A stretch of 64,000 bases of DNA, from positions 62,001 to 126,000 of the forward strand of contig NZ_NISY01000009.1 in NCBI RefSeq assembly GCF_007595705.1, written 5' to 3'. Both the position numbers and the translations under genes were made by a program. This DNA comes from Streptomyces sp. SAJ15 (lineage in GTDB: Bacteria > Actinomycetota > Actinomycetes > Streptomycetales > Streptomycetaceae). Below the pieces are notes generated by a model that had not been told where the DNA came from, made no database searches, and was given only the letters and a program-made list of their open reading frames with translations. This document shows positions 16,784 through 26,183 of this stretch, in pieces. The first letter of the stretch is position 1; each line of letters opens with the position of its first letter.

Positions 16784-17965
16784 TCACGATCCGGTCGGGG
16801 TGCCCGCCGGGGTGCAGAACTCGGCCGATACGACGTTCTTGCCGCCGCCCACGAAGTCGCCGTTGAAGTTCAGCGCGATCATGTGCTTGCCGTCCTTGGT
16901 GCCGAACGCCTGCGTCGTGGAGCCGTGGATGCCGCCGGAGTGGCCCCAGACCTTGGTGCCGCAGGTCGTCTCGTATTCGATGATGCCCAGGCCGTAGCGC
17001 TGTCGGGGGAGGTTGCCCTCGGTCTCGACGGTGGTCATCATCTGCTTGAGCTGGGCGGGGCGCAGCAGCTTGCCGCGGAAGAGCGCGGTGTAGAAGCGGT
17101 TCAGGTCCGAGGAGTTGGTGACCATCTCACCGGCCGCCCAGGCCCACGACGGGTTCAGCTCGGTGACGTCGTAGGTCTTGCCGGGGTCCTCCTCGAAGGT
17201 GGAGTAGTGCCGGGTGGGCCCGGGGATCTCCGAGTCGGTGCCGGGGAAGTACGTGGCACGCATCTTCAGCGGCCTGGTGATGCGCCGCTCGATCTCCTCT
17301 GCGTAGGAGTTGCCGGTCACCTTCTCGATGATGAGCCCGACGAGGAGGTAGTTGGTGTTGGAGTACTTCCAGGAGGTGCCGGGCTCGAACTGGGGCGGGT
17401 TCTTCAGCGCGAGGGCGATGACCTGCTGCGGGGTCCAGTCGTCGTAGCGGTTCCGCAGGAAGTCGATGCCCATCACCGCTTTCTGGAACGCGGCGTCGTC
17501 GGTGAAGTTGAAGATGCCGCTGGTGTGGTTCATCAGCTGGCGGACCGTGATCTTCGTACCGTCGTGGCCGTTCCCCCGGACCACGCCCGGCAGATAGCTG
17601 TCGACCGTGGCGTCGAGGTCGACCCTGCCCTCCGCCTGGAGTTGGAGCATCACGGTCGACACCAGCGACTTGGTGGTGCTGCCCGCCCGGAACCGGTCGC
17701 CGTTGCCGCGCGGCTGCTGCGTGGTGAGGTCGGCGACGCCCGCGGTGCCCTTCCACACCCCGTGCGCGTCGCGCGCCTCGGCCACGATGCCGGGCACCCC
17801 TGCCGCGACGGCCGTGTCCATGGCCTTTTGGGTTGCGGCGTGTCCGGTGTCCTTCGCTCCGGTCGCGCCGGCCGCCGTGGCCACCGGCGCCGTCAGCACG
17901 GCCGCACCGACCGCCGCGATCGTGGTCGCGCTCACCAGCGCGGTGCGTATCAGGCGTGTCGACAT
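16784..17965 (-). CDS. Secreted serine DD-peptidase / class C beta-lactamase-fold hydrolase
   Basis: Starting at the ATG at 17965, nine bases after GAAGG, the 393-residue product has a signal peptide (MSTRLIRTALVSATTIAAVGAAVLTAPVATA). The beta-lactamase/DD-peptidase fold follows. Nucleophile motif S96-T-T-K99, second motif Y201-S-N203 and third motif HSGG near residue 350 are all present. It most resembles Streptomyces R61-type D-alanyl-D-alanine carboxypeptidase, which trims or hydrolyses cell-wall peptides outside the membrane. The second ATG of MHMSTRL is preferred by spacing. It is transcribed alongside the GT gene, 117 bp downstream of it. Confidence 0.88.
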   Translation of the reverse strand: MSTRLIRTALVSATTIAAVGAAVLTAPVATAAGATGAKDTGHAATQKAMDTAVAAGVPGIVAEARDAHGVWKGTAGVADLTTQQPRGNGDRFRAGSTTKSLVSTVMLQLQAEGRVDLDATVDSYLPGVVRGNGHDGTKITVRQLMNHTSGIFNFTDDAAFQKAVMGIDFLRNRYDDWTPQQVIALALKNPPQFEPGTSWKYSNTNYLLVGLIIEKVTGNSYAEEIERRITRPLKMRATYFPGTDSEIPGPTRHYSTFEEDPGKTYDVTELNPSWAWAAGEMVTNSSDLNRFYTALFRGKLLRPAQLKQMMTTVETEGNLPRQRYGLGIIEYETTCGTKVWGHSGGIHGSTTQAFGTKDGKHMIALNFNGDFVGGGKNVVSAEFCTPAGTPTGS

Positions 17966-18082
17966 GTGCATCAACCTTCTTCTCGACGGCACTTGACGAT
18001 CTTTCTTCTCTCCGCACCACACACCGTCACCACGGGCCGGGACAACGCCTCCGTTGGAGAAAACCGATCATTGTGGCCGGGG

Positions 18083-19303
18083 TCACACGCGGTTGACGGC
18101 GTCGAGCAGCAGCTTCGCGGCCATCGTCGCCCCGTCGGTCCGGACCGTGCCGGCCACGGTGGTTGCCCGTGCGCGGGTCTCGGGGGTCAGGGCGGTCCTG
18201 AGCGCGACCGAAAGGGACTCGGCGGTCGGTGTCGGACCGTGGTGTGCCACGCCGATGCCCAGGTCGGTCACCCGGCCGGCCCAGTACGGCTGGTCCGCTC
18301 CCTGGGGGACCACCACCTGCGGCGCGCCGACCCAGGCGGCCGTCGTCGTGGTGCCCGCGCTGCCGTGGTGCACGACAGCGGCCGTCCGCCGGAACAGCGC
18401 CTGATGGTTCACTTCGCCGACGGCGAAGCAGTCGTCCTGGTCGTCGATCAGTGCCAGGTCGGCCCAGCCGCGGGAGACGATCACGCGACGGCCCTGCGCG
18501 CGGATCGCCTCGACGGCCGTCCGGACGAAGTCCTCCGGGGCGCTCATGGGCGTGCTGCCGAAGCCCACGTACACCGGTGGGGTGCCGGCCTCCAGGAACG
18601 CGGCCAGCCCATCCGGGAGCGGGCGTTCGTCGGTCAGGAGCCACGCGCCGGTCTGCACCACATCGAGGTCGGTCGGCTGCCACGGGGACAGGACCGGGTC
18701 CGTAGCCAGCCACGGGTGGTCGGTGAAGGCGTAGTCGCGGACGTTGTCCACCGGGGGCAGCCCGATCGACGCCCGCCGGGTGTTGAGCTCCTCGCCGAAC
18801 ATCGTGTTCGCGATCTGGGCGTCAAGGTCCCACAGCGCCCGGTTGTCGGTCGCGTCCGGCGGCAACGGCCGGCCGCGCCGCGCGGGCGGCCGGCGGTACG
18901 GCGAGGGCAGGCTGACCGGTTGGTGGCTCGCGTGCACGTAGCGGACGCCCAGTTTCTCGGCCACCGACCGCGCCCCGGCCGTCGCCGGCAAGGGGCCGGT
19001 CGCCACCAACGCGTCACATCCCTCGGCCGCCGCGGCGACCGTGTCGAACTGCGCGGCCATCAAGTCGGCCGCACGCTGCGCCAGTCCCGCCGCCGACCCC
19101 GGAGTCACCGTGGTCACCAGCGGGCGCACCGGCGCGCCGGTCGGCACCAGCGCCACACCCACCTCGGCCAGCCGCTCGGCGAACTCCTCGTCCGGCGGCG
19201 CGCACACCCGCACCTCCGCGCCGAGTTCCCGCAACCGCACCGCGAGTGCCGCTGTCGGTTCGACGCTCCCACGCGACCCGTACGTCGAGAACACCACGCG
19301 CAT
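18083..19303 (-). CDS. GT1-family glycosyltransferase (macrolide/UGT type)
   Basis: With the ATG at 19303 after GGGGAG, the 406-residue protein begins MRVVFSTYGSRGSVEPTAALAVRLRELG, the usual N-terminal Rossmann start of GT1 glycosyltransferases. The C-terminal nucleotide-sugar site reads VVHHGSAGTTTTAAWVGAPQVVVPQGADQPYWA. Family members move a sugar from UDP- or TDP-sugars to hydrophobic acceptors such as macrolides, sterols or flavonoids. No sugar-biosynthesis genes are nearby, which favours a stand-alone detoxifying or tailoring enzyme using a housekeeping UDP-sugar. Confidence 0.88.
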   Translation of the reverse strand: MRVVFSTYGSRGSVEPTAALAVRLRELGAEVRVCAPPDEEFAERLAEVGVALVPTGAPVRPLVTTVTPGSAAGLAQRAADLMAAQFDTVAAAAEGCDALVATGPLPATAGARSVAEKLGVRYVHASHQPVSLPSPYRRPPARRGRPLPPDATDNRALWDLDAQIANTMFGEELNTRRASIGLPPVDNVRDYAFTDHPWLATDPVLSPWQPTDLDVVQTGAWLLTDERPLPDGLAAFLEAGTPPVYVGFGSTPMSAPEDFVRTAVEAIRAQGRRVIVSRGWADLALIDDQDDCFAVGEVNHQALFRRTAAVVHHGSAGTTTTAAWVGAPQVVVPQGADQPYWAGRVTDLGIGVAHHGPTPTAESLSVALRTALTPETRARATTVAGTVRTDGATMAAKLLLDAVNRV

Positions 19304-19689
19304 TCCGTCACTCCCCGCTTCGATGATCTTTGGCTGAGGTCGGTGATTCTGCGGCATGACCAGGCTCTTGCCGCAAGCCCCCCGGTGCGCTATATGTTGA
19401 TCATGGAAAGAGGGGAGCCCCCTTTCCCCTTGTCCGTCCGCGGTAGACGGACAGCCTCCTCGCGAAGCGGCGGACGCGCCGCGTACGGCGGTAGCGTCGG
19501 CTCAGGACGAGCTCCCATGCGCCGTCTCACGTACTCTCCCTGCCCGGTGAGTACAGGGTTGTGGCCTACCCCTGGAAGTAACCCACTCTCAACCTCCCAT
19601 ACTTGATCAGGCGTCTGTATCTGGCAGGGGCTATCGCACGCGTCTGAGGGTCGACTCTGGTCCGCGCGCGTGCGGAGGAGGAGGGGGAT
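19304..19689. other. Intergenic region with two small inverted repeats
   Basis: No gene is supported here. It holds the promoters of the divergent glycosyltransferase and PEP-synthase-like genes. Two hairpin candidates are visible: AGGGG-AG-CCCCT near 19411-19422, and GTCCGTC-N7-GACGGAC at 19432-19452. A TATATG hexamer near 19391 could be a -10 element. Confidence 0.4.
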
Positions 19690-21792
19690 GTGGGAATCGA
19701 GACGGATCTGCTGGCGGTGGTGCCGTTGGACAGCGAACACGCGAAGGATCCCGCCGTCACCGGTGCCAAGGCCGCCAATCTGGCTCGCGCGGCCGTGGCG
19801 GGGCTGCCGGTGCTCCCCGGCTTCGCCCTGGTACCCGCCGGGCGGGCGAAGGGCGCCCCCGCCGGTGACGAGGAGCTGCGTCGGGCCTGGAGGGAGCTGG
19901 CCGGGGAGGACGGGCGGCCGTTGGTCGTGCGGTCCTCCTCGGCGCACGAGGACGCCGAGGACTCCTCGATGGCCGGCCGCTTCGAGTCCGTGCTCGACGT
20001 CAGGGGCTGGGAGGAGTTCACCGCCGCGGTGCGGACGGTCCTGGACTCGGCCCGTCGTGTGCAGGTGCTCCATCCTCCCGAGGGGCGGAACGCGGACCCG
20101 CTGGACGGCATGGCGGTCCTGGTGCAGCCGATGCTGCGGTCGGTCACCGGCGGGGTGATGTTCGGCGCGGACCCGGTGGCGGGCCGCGAGGACCGCATCC
20201 TGGTCAGCGCCGTCAGCGGCGGCCCCGACCGGCTGGTGGACGGCAGCACCCAGGGAGTGCGCTACCAACTGTCCCGGTCGGGCAGACGGTTACGGACCGA
20301 TCCGGCCGAACCCCGCTCCGCGCGGCTGCTCGGCCGACGAGAGACCACCTCGCTGGTCCGGCTGGCCAGGAAGACCCAGCGGGTGTTCGGTCGCCCCCAG
20401 GACATGGAGTTCGGGTTCGACGCCGAGGGGCGTCTGTGGCTGTTCCAGGCCCGTCCGATCACCGCGATGGCGGTCCGGCCGCCGCGCGGCGCGCGGCTGC
20501 TGGGTCCCGGCCCGGTCGCCGAGACCTTTCCCGGAGTGCTCCAGCCGCTGGAGGAGGACCTGTGGGTCGCCCCCATGTCGCACGGTCTCACCCTCGCCCT
20601 CGACCTCACGGGAGCGGCTCCCCGGCGCAGGCTCCGCAGCCTGCCGGTGGTCACCACCGTCGACGGGCGGGCCGCCGCCGACCTGCGGCTGCTCGGCGTG
20701 GTCCGGTCCGCCCATCCCCTACGGGACTTCATCAACCCCGCCCCTGGTGCCCGCCGTGTCGCGGCCGCCTGGCGGGTGGGGCGGCTGCGCTCCGCGCTGC
20801 CGCTGCTCGCGCTGGACCTCATGGCCGATGTCGACCGGCGGCTCGCCGACTTCCCCGCGCCGGCGCGGATGCTCAGCGGTCAGATCCTGGACGCCGTCTC
20901 GTGGGGCCGCGCCGTACTGTCCTCCCTGCACGCTCAGGAATCGCTGGCCGGCGCGCTGCTCGTGTCGGGCTCCGGGGCGACGGCCGCCGGTGAGGCGCTG
21001 GCCGTGCTGGCCGAGGGCCGGGCGCAGGGCCTGAGCGACGCCCGACTACTCGCCCGCCACCCCGTGCTTCTGTCCCTGCTGCCGCCCACGCTCGGCGCAC
21101 GCGCCGCCCTCCCGGAGGGTACGGCCGGCACGGGTGTGCCGCACGGAGTGGGATCGCTCCCGGTTCGGGAGGGTCTGCGGCTGCGTATCCGCTGGGTGCA
21201 GGAGATGCAGGCGGAGATGGTCCGCGAACTCGGCACCAGGCTGCGCGTGGGTGACGACGCGGTGGGGCTGTCCCGTCTTCTCCTGCTGCGCTGGAGCGAG
21301 CTGACCGAGGCGGCGGACGGCGGCGGGCTGCCGCCCGATCTGGCCGAGCGCCTCCCCCGGCCGGACGCCCCGGCCCTGCCCTCCGCCTTCCGTCTGGCCG
21401 ACGGCCGCCCGGTGGCACAGCTCGCGGTCACGCGCGGCCGCACCGGCGCGGGGCAGGGCGCGGGCGGCGGCTTCGGCACCGGCACCGCCTGGGACGGACA
21501 CGGCGACCGGCCCGAGCACGCGGTGCTGGTCGTCCGCGTGCTCGACCCCGCGCTGGCACCCCTGCTGCCGGGGCTGGCGGGCCTGGTCGCCGAGACCGGC
21601 AGCGTTCTGTCCCACCTCGCCGTACTCGCCCGTGAGTACCAGGTTCCCACCGCCGTCGGCGTGTCCGACGCCCTGGACCGCTTCCCACCCGGCACCGAAC
21701 TCTCGGTGGACGGCGGCACCGGAGCGGTGGAGAAGGCCGGCGAACACGCGGCGCCACGGACCTCGGCGAGCGGAAAGGGAGCGGCGGCATGA
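19690..21792 (+). CDS. PEP synthase / rifampin-phosphotransferase-like dikinase
   Basis: The 700-residue protein has an N-terminal ATP-grasp pyruvate/phosphate-dikinase domain (about 15-260, with GAKAANLARA, VVRSSSAHEDAEDSSMAGRFES and a QARPI motif closing it). A long helical middle (about 270-590) is rich in Leu and Arg. A C-terminal swivelling phosphohistidine domain follows, with ETGSVLSHLAVLAREYQVPTAVG near 635-655, whose His would carry phosphate. This three-part order matches PEP synthase-like enzymes and rifampin phosphotransferases (about 865 residues), but the middle is different and shorter. The reaction would be ATP-dependent diphosphate chemistry on an unknown acceptor. Its stop overlaps the next start by 4 nt. 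Confidence 0.75.
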   Translation: MGIETDLLAVVPLDSEHAKDPAVTGAKAANLARAAVAGLPVLPGFALVPAGRAKGAPAGDEELRRAWRELAGEDGRPLVVRSSSAHEDAEDSSMAGRFESVLDVRGWEEFTAAVRTVLDSARRVQVLHPPEGRNADPLDGMAVLVQPMLRSVTGGVMFGADPVAGREDRILVSAVSGGPDRLVDGSTQGVRYQLSRSGRRLRTDPAEPRSARLLGRRETTSLVRLARKTQRVFGRPQDMEFGFDAEGRLWLFQARPITAMAVRPPRGARLLGPGPVAETFPGVLQPLEEDLWVAPMSHGLTLALDLTGAAPRRRLRSLPVVTTVDGRAAADLRLLGVVRSAHPLRDFINPAPGARRVAAAWRVGRLRSALPLLALDLMADVDRRLADFPAPARMLSGQILDAVSWGRAVLSSLHAQESLAGALLVSGSGATAAGEALAVLAEGRAQGLSDARLLARHPVLLSLLPPTLGARAALPEGTAGTGVPHGVGSLPVREGLRLRIRWVQEMQAEMVRELGTRLRVGDDAVGLSRLLLLRWSELTEAADGGGLPPDLAERLPRPDAPALPSAFRLADGRPVAQLAVTRGRTGAGQGAGGGFGTGTAWDGHGDRPEHAVLVVRVLDPALAPLLPGLAGLVAETGSVLSHLAVLAREYQVPTAVGVSDALDRFPPGTELSVDGGTGAVEKAGEHAAPRTSASGKGAAA

Positions 21793-22709
21793 AGTACGTG
21801 GGCTATCTCTTCGGCGGTCTGTCCGCCGCGTACGCCGGGTACTACATGGTGCTGTACCTGTACCGGTGGGAGTGGCAGCGCGCGCTGATCTCCGGCGTAC
21901 TGCTTCTGGTGATCGAAGGCTTCCTGGCCTGTCTCATCCTCCTCAACCGGCTGTCCCGGCTGGAGAGACGACTGACGGAGTACGACGCCCGCGTCGAGGA
22001 GGTGCAGCGGCGGCTGGACCAGTCCCGGGAGACGGCGCCGGACCGCCGCTTCCGCTGGATCGGCTCCGAGGGCCTGGACGGCACCCAGCGGACCTTCGTC
22101 TTCGTCCCCGTCCTCATGGTGGCCGGAGCCGCCCTCTCCGGTGTCGCGTTCGTCATCCAGAAGATCGCCTCAGCCACCGCCCGCCCGGGTGCGGAACGCC
22201 GACTGGCCGGCCGGCTGGCACCCCTCACCGCCCCCGCCGACACCGCGCCCGGCGGGGCGGCACGCGCGGCACGGCTGGAGGACCGTCCGGCCGTACCGCC
22301 GTCCCGCGCCGGACGGAAGCTGGCGGTCGGGGCCGCCGCCGTCGCCGCCGTGGTGCTTTTGACGCTGATGCGGGAGGGATTGGCCGACGCCACCCAGACC
22401 CGCCCGGAGGCCACCCCGGACGCGGCGGCCTCCACCGTGGTGTTCCGGATCGAGATGCGCGGCGACGAGACCCGGGAGGCCCGGGAACTCGCCGCGGGCG
22501 ACCTGTGGCAGACCTGCCGCCGCTCCACCGCGGCCCAGAACGACCGTGCCTTCCTGCAACACCTGGAGAGCGAGGTGTACGCAGGGGTGATCCGCCCCGC
22601 CCTTACCCCGCACGATCTGATGCGGTTGCGGGGCTGCATCGAAGACGCCTCGACGAACCGCGCCACGGCGAGCGTCCTCGGCGAGGGCCAGGCCGAACGC
22701 CGGCGCTGA
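21789..22709 (+). CDS. Membrane protein coupled to the dikinase-like enzyme
   Basis: The 306-residue protein has two N-terminal membrane helices (about 5-22 and 33-52) and a charged coiled stretch (LSRLERRLTEYDARVEEVQRRLDQ). A third helix lies near 102-122, a fourth near 182-198, and the end is a soluble domain with two Cys. ATG overlaps the TGA of the upstream gene (ATGA), so translation is probably coupled and the products may act together at the membrane. I do not recognise the family. Confidence 0.7.
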   Translation: MKYVGYLFGGLSAAYAGYYMVLYLYRWEWQRALISGVLLLVIEGFLACLILLNRLSRLERRLTEYDARVEEVQRRLDQSRETAPDRRFRWIGSEGLDGTQRTFVFVPVLMVAGAALSGVAFVIQKIASATARPGAERRLAGRLAPLTAPADTAPGGAARAARLEDRPAVPPSRAGRKLAVGAAAVAAVVLLTLMREGLADATQTRPEATPDAAASTVVFRIEMRGDETREARELAAGDLWQTCRRSTAAQNDRAFLQHLESEVYAGVIRPALTPHDLMRLRGCIEDASTNRATASVLGEGQAERRR

Positions 22710-22786
22710 GCGGCCGACACCGGAGACCGTCCGCCGTACGCGTCCGCCTGGACGGCAGCCGGTCCTCACGCGCTCCTGCGCGTCGC

Positions 22787-24322
22787 TCAGCTCGCCCCCA
22801 CCGGGACCCCCAGGAGGGAGGCTGTGACGGGATGAGCGGGTGCGGCGAAGATCTCCGGTGTGGGGCCGTACTCGACGGCTTGGCCCTGGGACAGGACGAG
22901 AAGGGTGTCGGTCCGGTCCTCCACCAGGCGCAGGTCGTGGCTGATGAGTATGAGGGCCAGGTCGCGGCCGTGGCGGAGTTCGTCCAGCAGGTTCATGACG
23001 GAGAGGGCGGTCTCGGCGTCGAGGGCGGAGGTCACCTCGTCGCACACGAGGACGTCGGGATCGGCCGCGAGGGCGCGGGCGATGGAGGCGCGCTGCCGTT
23101 GTCCGCCGGAGAGTTCGTGGGGATAGCGGTCCGCGAAGTCCGCCGGCAGGCCCACCTGATCGAGCAGTTCCCGTACGCGGTCGGCGATCTGTCCGGGGTC
23201 GGTGCGGCGGTGCAGGGTCAGGGGGCGGCGGATGGCCGCGCCGACGGTGCGGCCGGGGTTGAGGGTGCCCAGCGGGTCCTGGGGGACAAGCTGGATGCGG
23301 CGGCGCTGTTCGCGGGTGCGGCGGGTGGCGGAGGCGCGCAGCGAGCGGCCGTCGAGGGTGACGGTGCCGCCGGTCGCGCGGTGGAGGCCGACGATGGTGC
23401 GCATGAGGGTCGTCTTGCCGGAGCCGGAGACGCCGACCACGCCCAGGCTGCAACCGGCGGGAACGGTGAGGTCTATGCCGTGGAGGACGGGAGTCCGCCG
23501 GCCTCGTCGGGTGAAGGCCGCCTTCAGGCCGGTGACGGACAGCACGGGCGGCTTCGCGGTGACGTCGCGCGGTGCGGACCGGGCGGCAGGGGCGCGCCGG
23601 GCCGCAGCCCTGATCCGGGGGCTCAGTTCCACGACGTCGTCGGCCAGCCGGGAGACGAGGTCCGCGTCGTGGCAGGAGAGCGCGACGGCGAGTTGCTGTG
23701 AGGTCGCCAGGTGGCGTAGGAGTTCGCCGATCTCGTCGCGCAGGTTCGGGTCGAGTCCGGCGGTGGGCTCGTCGAGGAGGAGGACGGCGGGGCGCCGGGC
23801 CAGGGCGCGGGCGAGGGCCACTCGCCGCTGTTGGCCGCCGGAGAGGGCTCCGGGGCGGCGGTCGGCCAGGTCTCCGTCGGTGGGGAGGCGTACTTCCTCG
23901 AGCAGCGCGCGCAGTGCCTCGGGGGTGCGGTCCGCCGCCACTTCGGCGAGAAGGCGGCGCACCTTCATCCGGGGGTTGAGGCCGGAGCCCGGGTCCTGGC
24001 CGAGGTAGGCGAGGCGGTGCCGTCGCAGGGCGCGTATCTCCGTCTCGGCCAGTGTGAACGGGTCGTGTCCGAGGACGTCGACGGTCCCGGCCGTCCGCTG
24101 TGCGCCCGTGGGCAGCACGCCCGCCACGGCGCGCAGCAGCGTGGTCTTGCCGCAGCCGGATGGTCCGGTGAGGGCGACGACGCGGCCCTGGGGGACGGTC
24201 AGGGAGCCGTCCTTCAGGAGTAGTCGGCCGTCGGGGCCGGCGATGGTCAGGCCACTGACGCGCACGGGCACGTCGTCCGTGCCCGCCCGGCCTTGGGGAT
24301 ACCGGCGAGGCATGTGGTTCAC
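22787..24322 (-). CDS. ABC transporter ATPase with two nucleotide-binding domains (Opp/Nik type)
   Basis: The 511-residue protein fuses two ABC ATPase domains. NBD1 (about 20-240) has Walker A GPSGCGKTTLL, signature LSGGQQRR and Walker B LLLDEPTAG. NBD2 (about 255-500) has GVSGSGKTTL, LSGGQRQR and VLVCDEVTSAL. This layout replaces the DppD/DppF pair of peptide, nickel or opine importers. It powers uptake together with the two permeases. The GTG at 24322 overlaps the upstream permease stop (GTGA); the ATG at 24313 is an alternative. It is the last gene of a four-gene operon. Confidence 0.92.
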   Translation of the reverse strand: MNHMPRRYPQGRAGTDDVPVRVSGLTIAGPDGRLLLKDGSLTVPQGRVVALTGPSGCGKTTLLRAVAGVLPTGAQRTAGTVDVLGHDPFTLAETEIRALRRHRLAYLGQDPGSGLNPRMKVRRLLAEVAADRTPEALRALLEEVRLPTDGDLADRRPGALSGGQQRRVALARALARRPAVLLLDEPTAGLDPNLRDEIGELLRHLATSQQLAVALSCHDADLVSRLADDVVELSPRIRAAARRAPAARSAPRDVTAKPPVLSVTGLKAAFTRRGRRTPVLHGIDLTVPAGCSLGVVGVSGSGKTTLMRTIVGLHRATGGTVTLDGRSLRASATRRTREQRRRIQLVPQDPLGTLNPGRTVGAAIRRPLTLHRRTDPGQIADRVRELLDQVGLPADFADRYPHELSGGQRQRASIARALAADPDVLVCDEVTSALDAETALSVMNLLDELRHGRDLALILISHDLRLVEDRTDTLLVLSQGQAVEYGPTPEIFAAPAHPVTASLLGVPVGAS

Positions 24323-25164
24323 AGCGCGGTCACCGCCTTGCGGCCGCCGAGCGGGACGAGTGCCGCGGCGGCCAGGTTGACGCTCATGGCCAGCAGGCCG
24401 ATGGCGATGCTGGGGGCCAGTACGGCCCACGGGTTGAGGAGGATGCCGCCCGCGTTCTCGCGGATCATCAACGCCCAGTCGGCCGCCGGAGGCTGCGGTC
24501 CCACCTGGAGGAAGCCCGCTGTGGCGACGACGTAGACGGCGGCGACGAAGCGCAGCCCGAACAGCGCGAGAAGTGTGGCCCTCAGGTTGGGCAGGACTTC
24601 GCGGACGACGAGGTACCACAGGCGCTCGCCCCCGGCGGTCGCCGCTTCGATGTAGCCGGAGGCCACGATCGGTGCGGCCGCGGCGGCGACCAGGCGTACC
24701 GCGTACGGCGTCCCCATGACGTAGGCGGCGGCGATCAGGGCGAGTCGGCCGCCGTCGGGCCAGGACAGGGCGATCAGAAGGATGCCGAGCACGGACGGCA
24801 GCAGCATCAGGACGTCGGCAGCGCGGTCGATGACGCGGCCGATCCCGGGGCGAAGGGCCGAGACGGTGCCGAGGACCGCGGCCGTGGCGGTGACGAGGAC
24901 GGCTACCAGCAGCGAGGTGATGACGAGTTCCCGGCCGCCCGCGAGGAGCCGGGTGAGCACGTCGCGGCCGAGCTGGTCGCCGCCGAGCGGCGCTCCCCCA
25001 CCCGGTTCCGCGTAGGGAGCGGTGAGCGGGGCGTCGATGGCGTGCGGGGCCAGCCATGGCCCGGTCACGGTGGCGAGGACGAGCAGCAGCGCGGGCAGGG
25101 TGCTCAGCACCACGCCCGCGCGCGGGAGACGGCGCCGAGCGGCCTCGGTCCGGGTGGTGGTCAC
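24319..25164 (-). CDS. ABC transporter permease, DppC type
   Basis: The 281-residue protein starts at a GTG at 25164, after GGAGGGAACCT and overlapping the previous stop by 4 nt. It has six hydrophobic segments. The early GGDQLGRDVLTRLLAGGRELVITSL stretch and the EAA loop EAATAGGERLWYLVVREVLPN identify the DppC/NikC family, which pairs with a DppB-type partner. It forms half of the membrane channel for the imported ligand. The surrounding order (binding protein, two permeases, fused ATPase) leaves little doubt. Confidence 0.92.
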   Translation of the reverse strand: MTTTRTEAARRRLPRAGVVLSTLPALLLVLATVTGPWLAPHAIDAPLTAPYAEPGGGAPLGGDQLGRDVLTRLLAGGRELVITSLLVAVLVTATAAVLGTVSALRPGIGRVIDRAADVLMLLPSVLGILLIALSWPDGGRLALIAAAYVMGTPYAVRLVAAAAAPIVASGYIEAATAGGERLWYLVVREVLPNLRATLLALFGLRFVAAVYVVATAGFLQVGPQPPAADWALMIRENAGGILLNPWAVLAPSIAIGLLAMSVNLAAAALVPLGGRKAVTAL

Positions 25165-26183
25165 AGGTTCCCTCCGGATGCCCTGGCCCGCACGAGGTCG
25201 GCGAGGAGCAGTACGCCGGTGATGACGGCCCCGGTGACGGCGACGACTCCGGCGATGACGGGGCTGTCCCGGTCGGTGACGGCTCCGGCAAGAACGGCGC
25301 CGATGCCGGGGTAGTTGAAGATGGTCTCGACGACGACCGCGCCGCCCAACAGCATTCCGGTCGAGGTGGCGATGCCGGCCGCGATGGCGGGCATGGCCCC
25401 GGGCAGCACATGGTGGGTGAGGACGCGGCGGCTTGGCAGCCCGTCGAGGATGGCGGCTTCCACGTGCGGGGCCTTGGCCTCGTCGGCGAGTGCGGCCCGC
25501 ACGATGCGGGTGTTCCACCCGATCTGCGGGATGGCCAGGGCCACCACGGGTAGGACGAGCATCTCCCAGGACGCGGGCCAGCCGTCGCTGTCGGCCAGTG
25601 TCACGGCGGGCAGCCATTGCAGCCACTGCGCGAAGACCAGGACGAGGGCGACCGCCACGACGAATTCCGGCAGCGCCAGCACGCCGGTCGCGGTGGCGGA
25701 GATGGCCCGGTCCGTCTTGCCGCCGGGCCGGAGCGCCGCCCAGCCGCCGAGGGCGAGCGAGGCGACGAGGGTGACGAGTAGAGCCAGACCGCCGAGCAGG
25801 AGGGTGTTGGGGAAGGGGCGTGCCAGCATGTCCGCGACCTGCTCGCCACGAGCGGAGGTGCCGAGGTCCCCGGTGGGCAGGCCGGTCATCCAGTCGGCGA
25901 ACCGTTCCACCACCGACCGGTCCAGGCCCAGCAGTTCTCGCCGCTGGGCGATGTCGGCGGCGCTCTCTCCCCGCTCGGCCGTGGCGGTGGCCGCGTCCCC
26001 GGGGAGCAGTTCGACAGCCGCGAAGAGGGTGGCCAGCAGCACGGCGAGCATCAGGGCTCGACGGGCGAGGAGGGCGACCAGGCGCAGCGGCGCGAGCAGC
26101 CAGGGCCGGGGCGGCGCGGAGGAGGTGCCCTCGGCCGCCCCGACGCCGGGCCGCTCGACGGTCGGCGTCAGCGGTTCAGCCAT
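25161..26183 (-). CDS. ABC transporter permease, DppB type
   Basis: The 340-residue protein has a cytoplasmic N-terminus of about 35 residues and one helix at 35-60 (ALMLAVLLATLFAAVELLPGDAA). A periplasmic-side loop with LLGLDRSVVERFADWM is typical of DppB/OppB. Five further helices follow, with the EAA loop AAILDGLPSRRVLTHHVLPGAM. It is the partner of the DppC-type gene at 24319. Its start lies 16 nt inside the end of the binding-protein gene, suggesting translational coupling. Confidence 0.92.
   Translation of the reverse strand: MAEPLTPTVERPGVGAAEGTSSAPPRPWLLAPLRLVALLARRALMLAVLLATLFAAVELLPGDAATATAERGESAADIAQRRELLGLDRSVVERFADWMTGLPTGDLGTSARGEQVADMLARPFPNTLLLGGLALLVTLVASLALGGWAALRPGGKTDRAISATATGVLALPEFVVAVALVLVFAQWLQWLPAVTLADSDGWPASWEMLVLPVVALAIPQIGWNTRIVRAALADEAKAPHVEAAILDGLPSRRVLTHHVLPGAMPAIAAGIATSTGMLLGGAVVVETIFNYPGIGAVLAGAVTDRDSPVIAGVVAVTGAVITGVLLLADLVRARASGGNL

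Noticed and set aside
16754..19606. A 950-codon open frame on the plus strand
   Set aside because: It is antisense to the DD-peptidase and glycosyltransferase genes, both of which have clear motifs. Its sequence is Arg/Gly/Val-rich filler with no domain; high G+C makes such frames common.
24319..25626. A longer start for the DppC-type permease
   Set aside because: The extra 154 residues lie in the wrong frame of the DppB gene. The GTG at 25164 has a good ribosome site and a 4-nt overlap.
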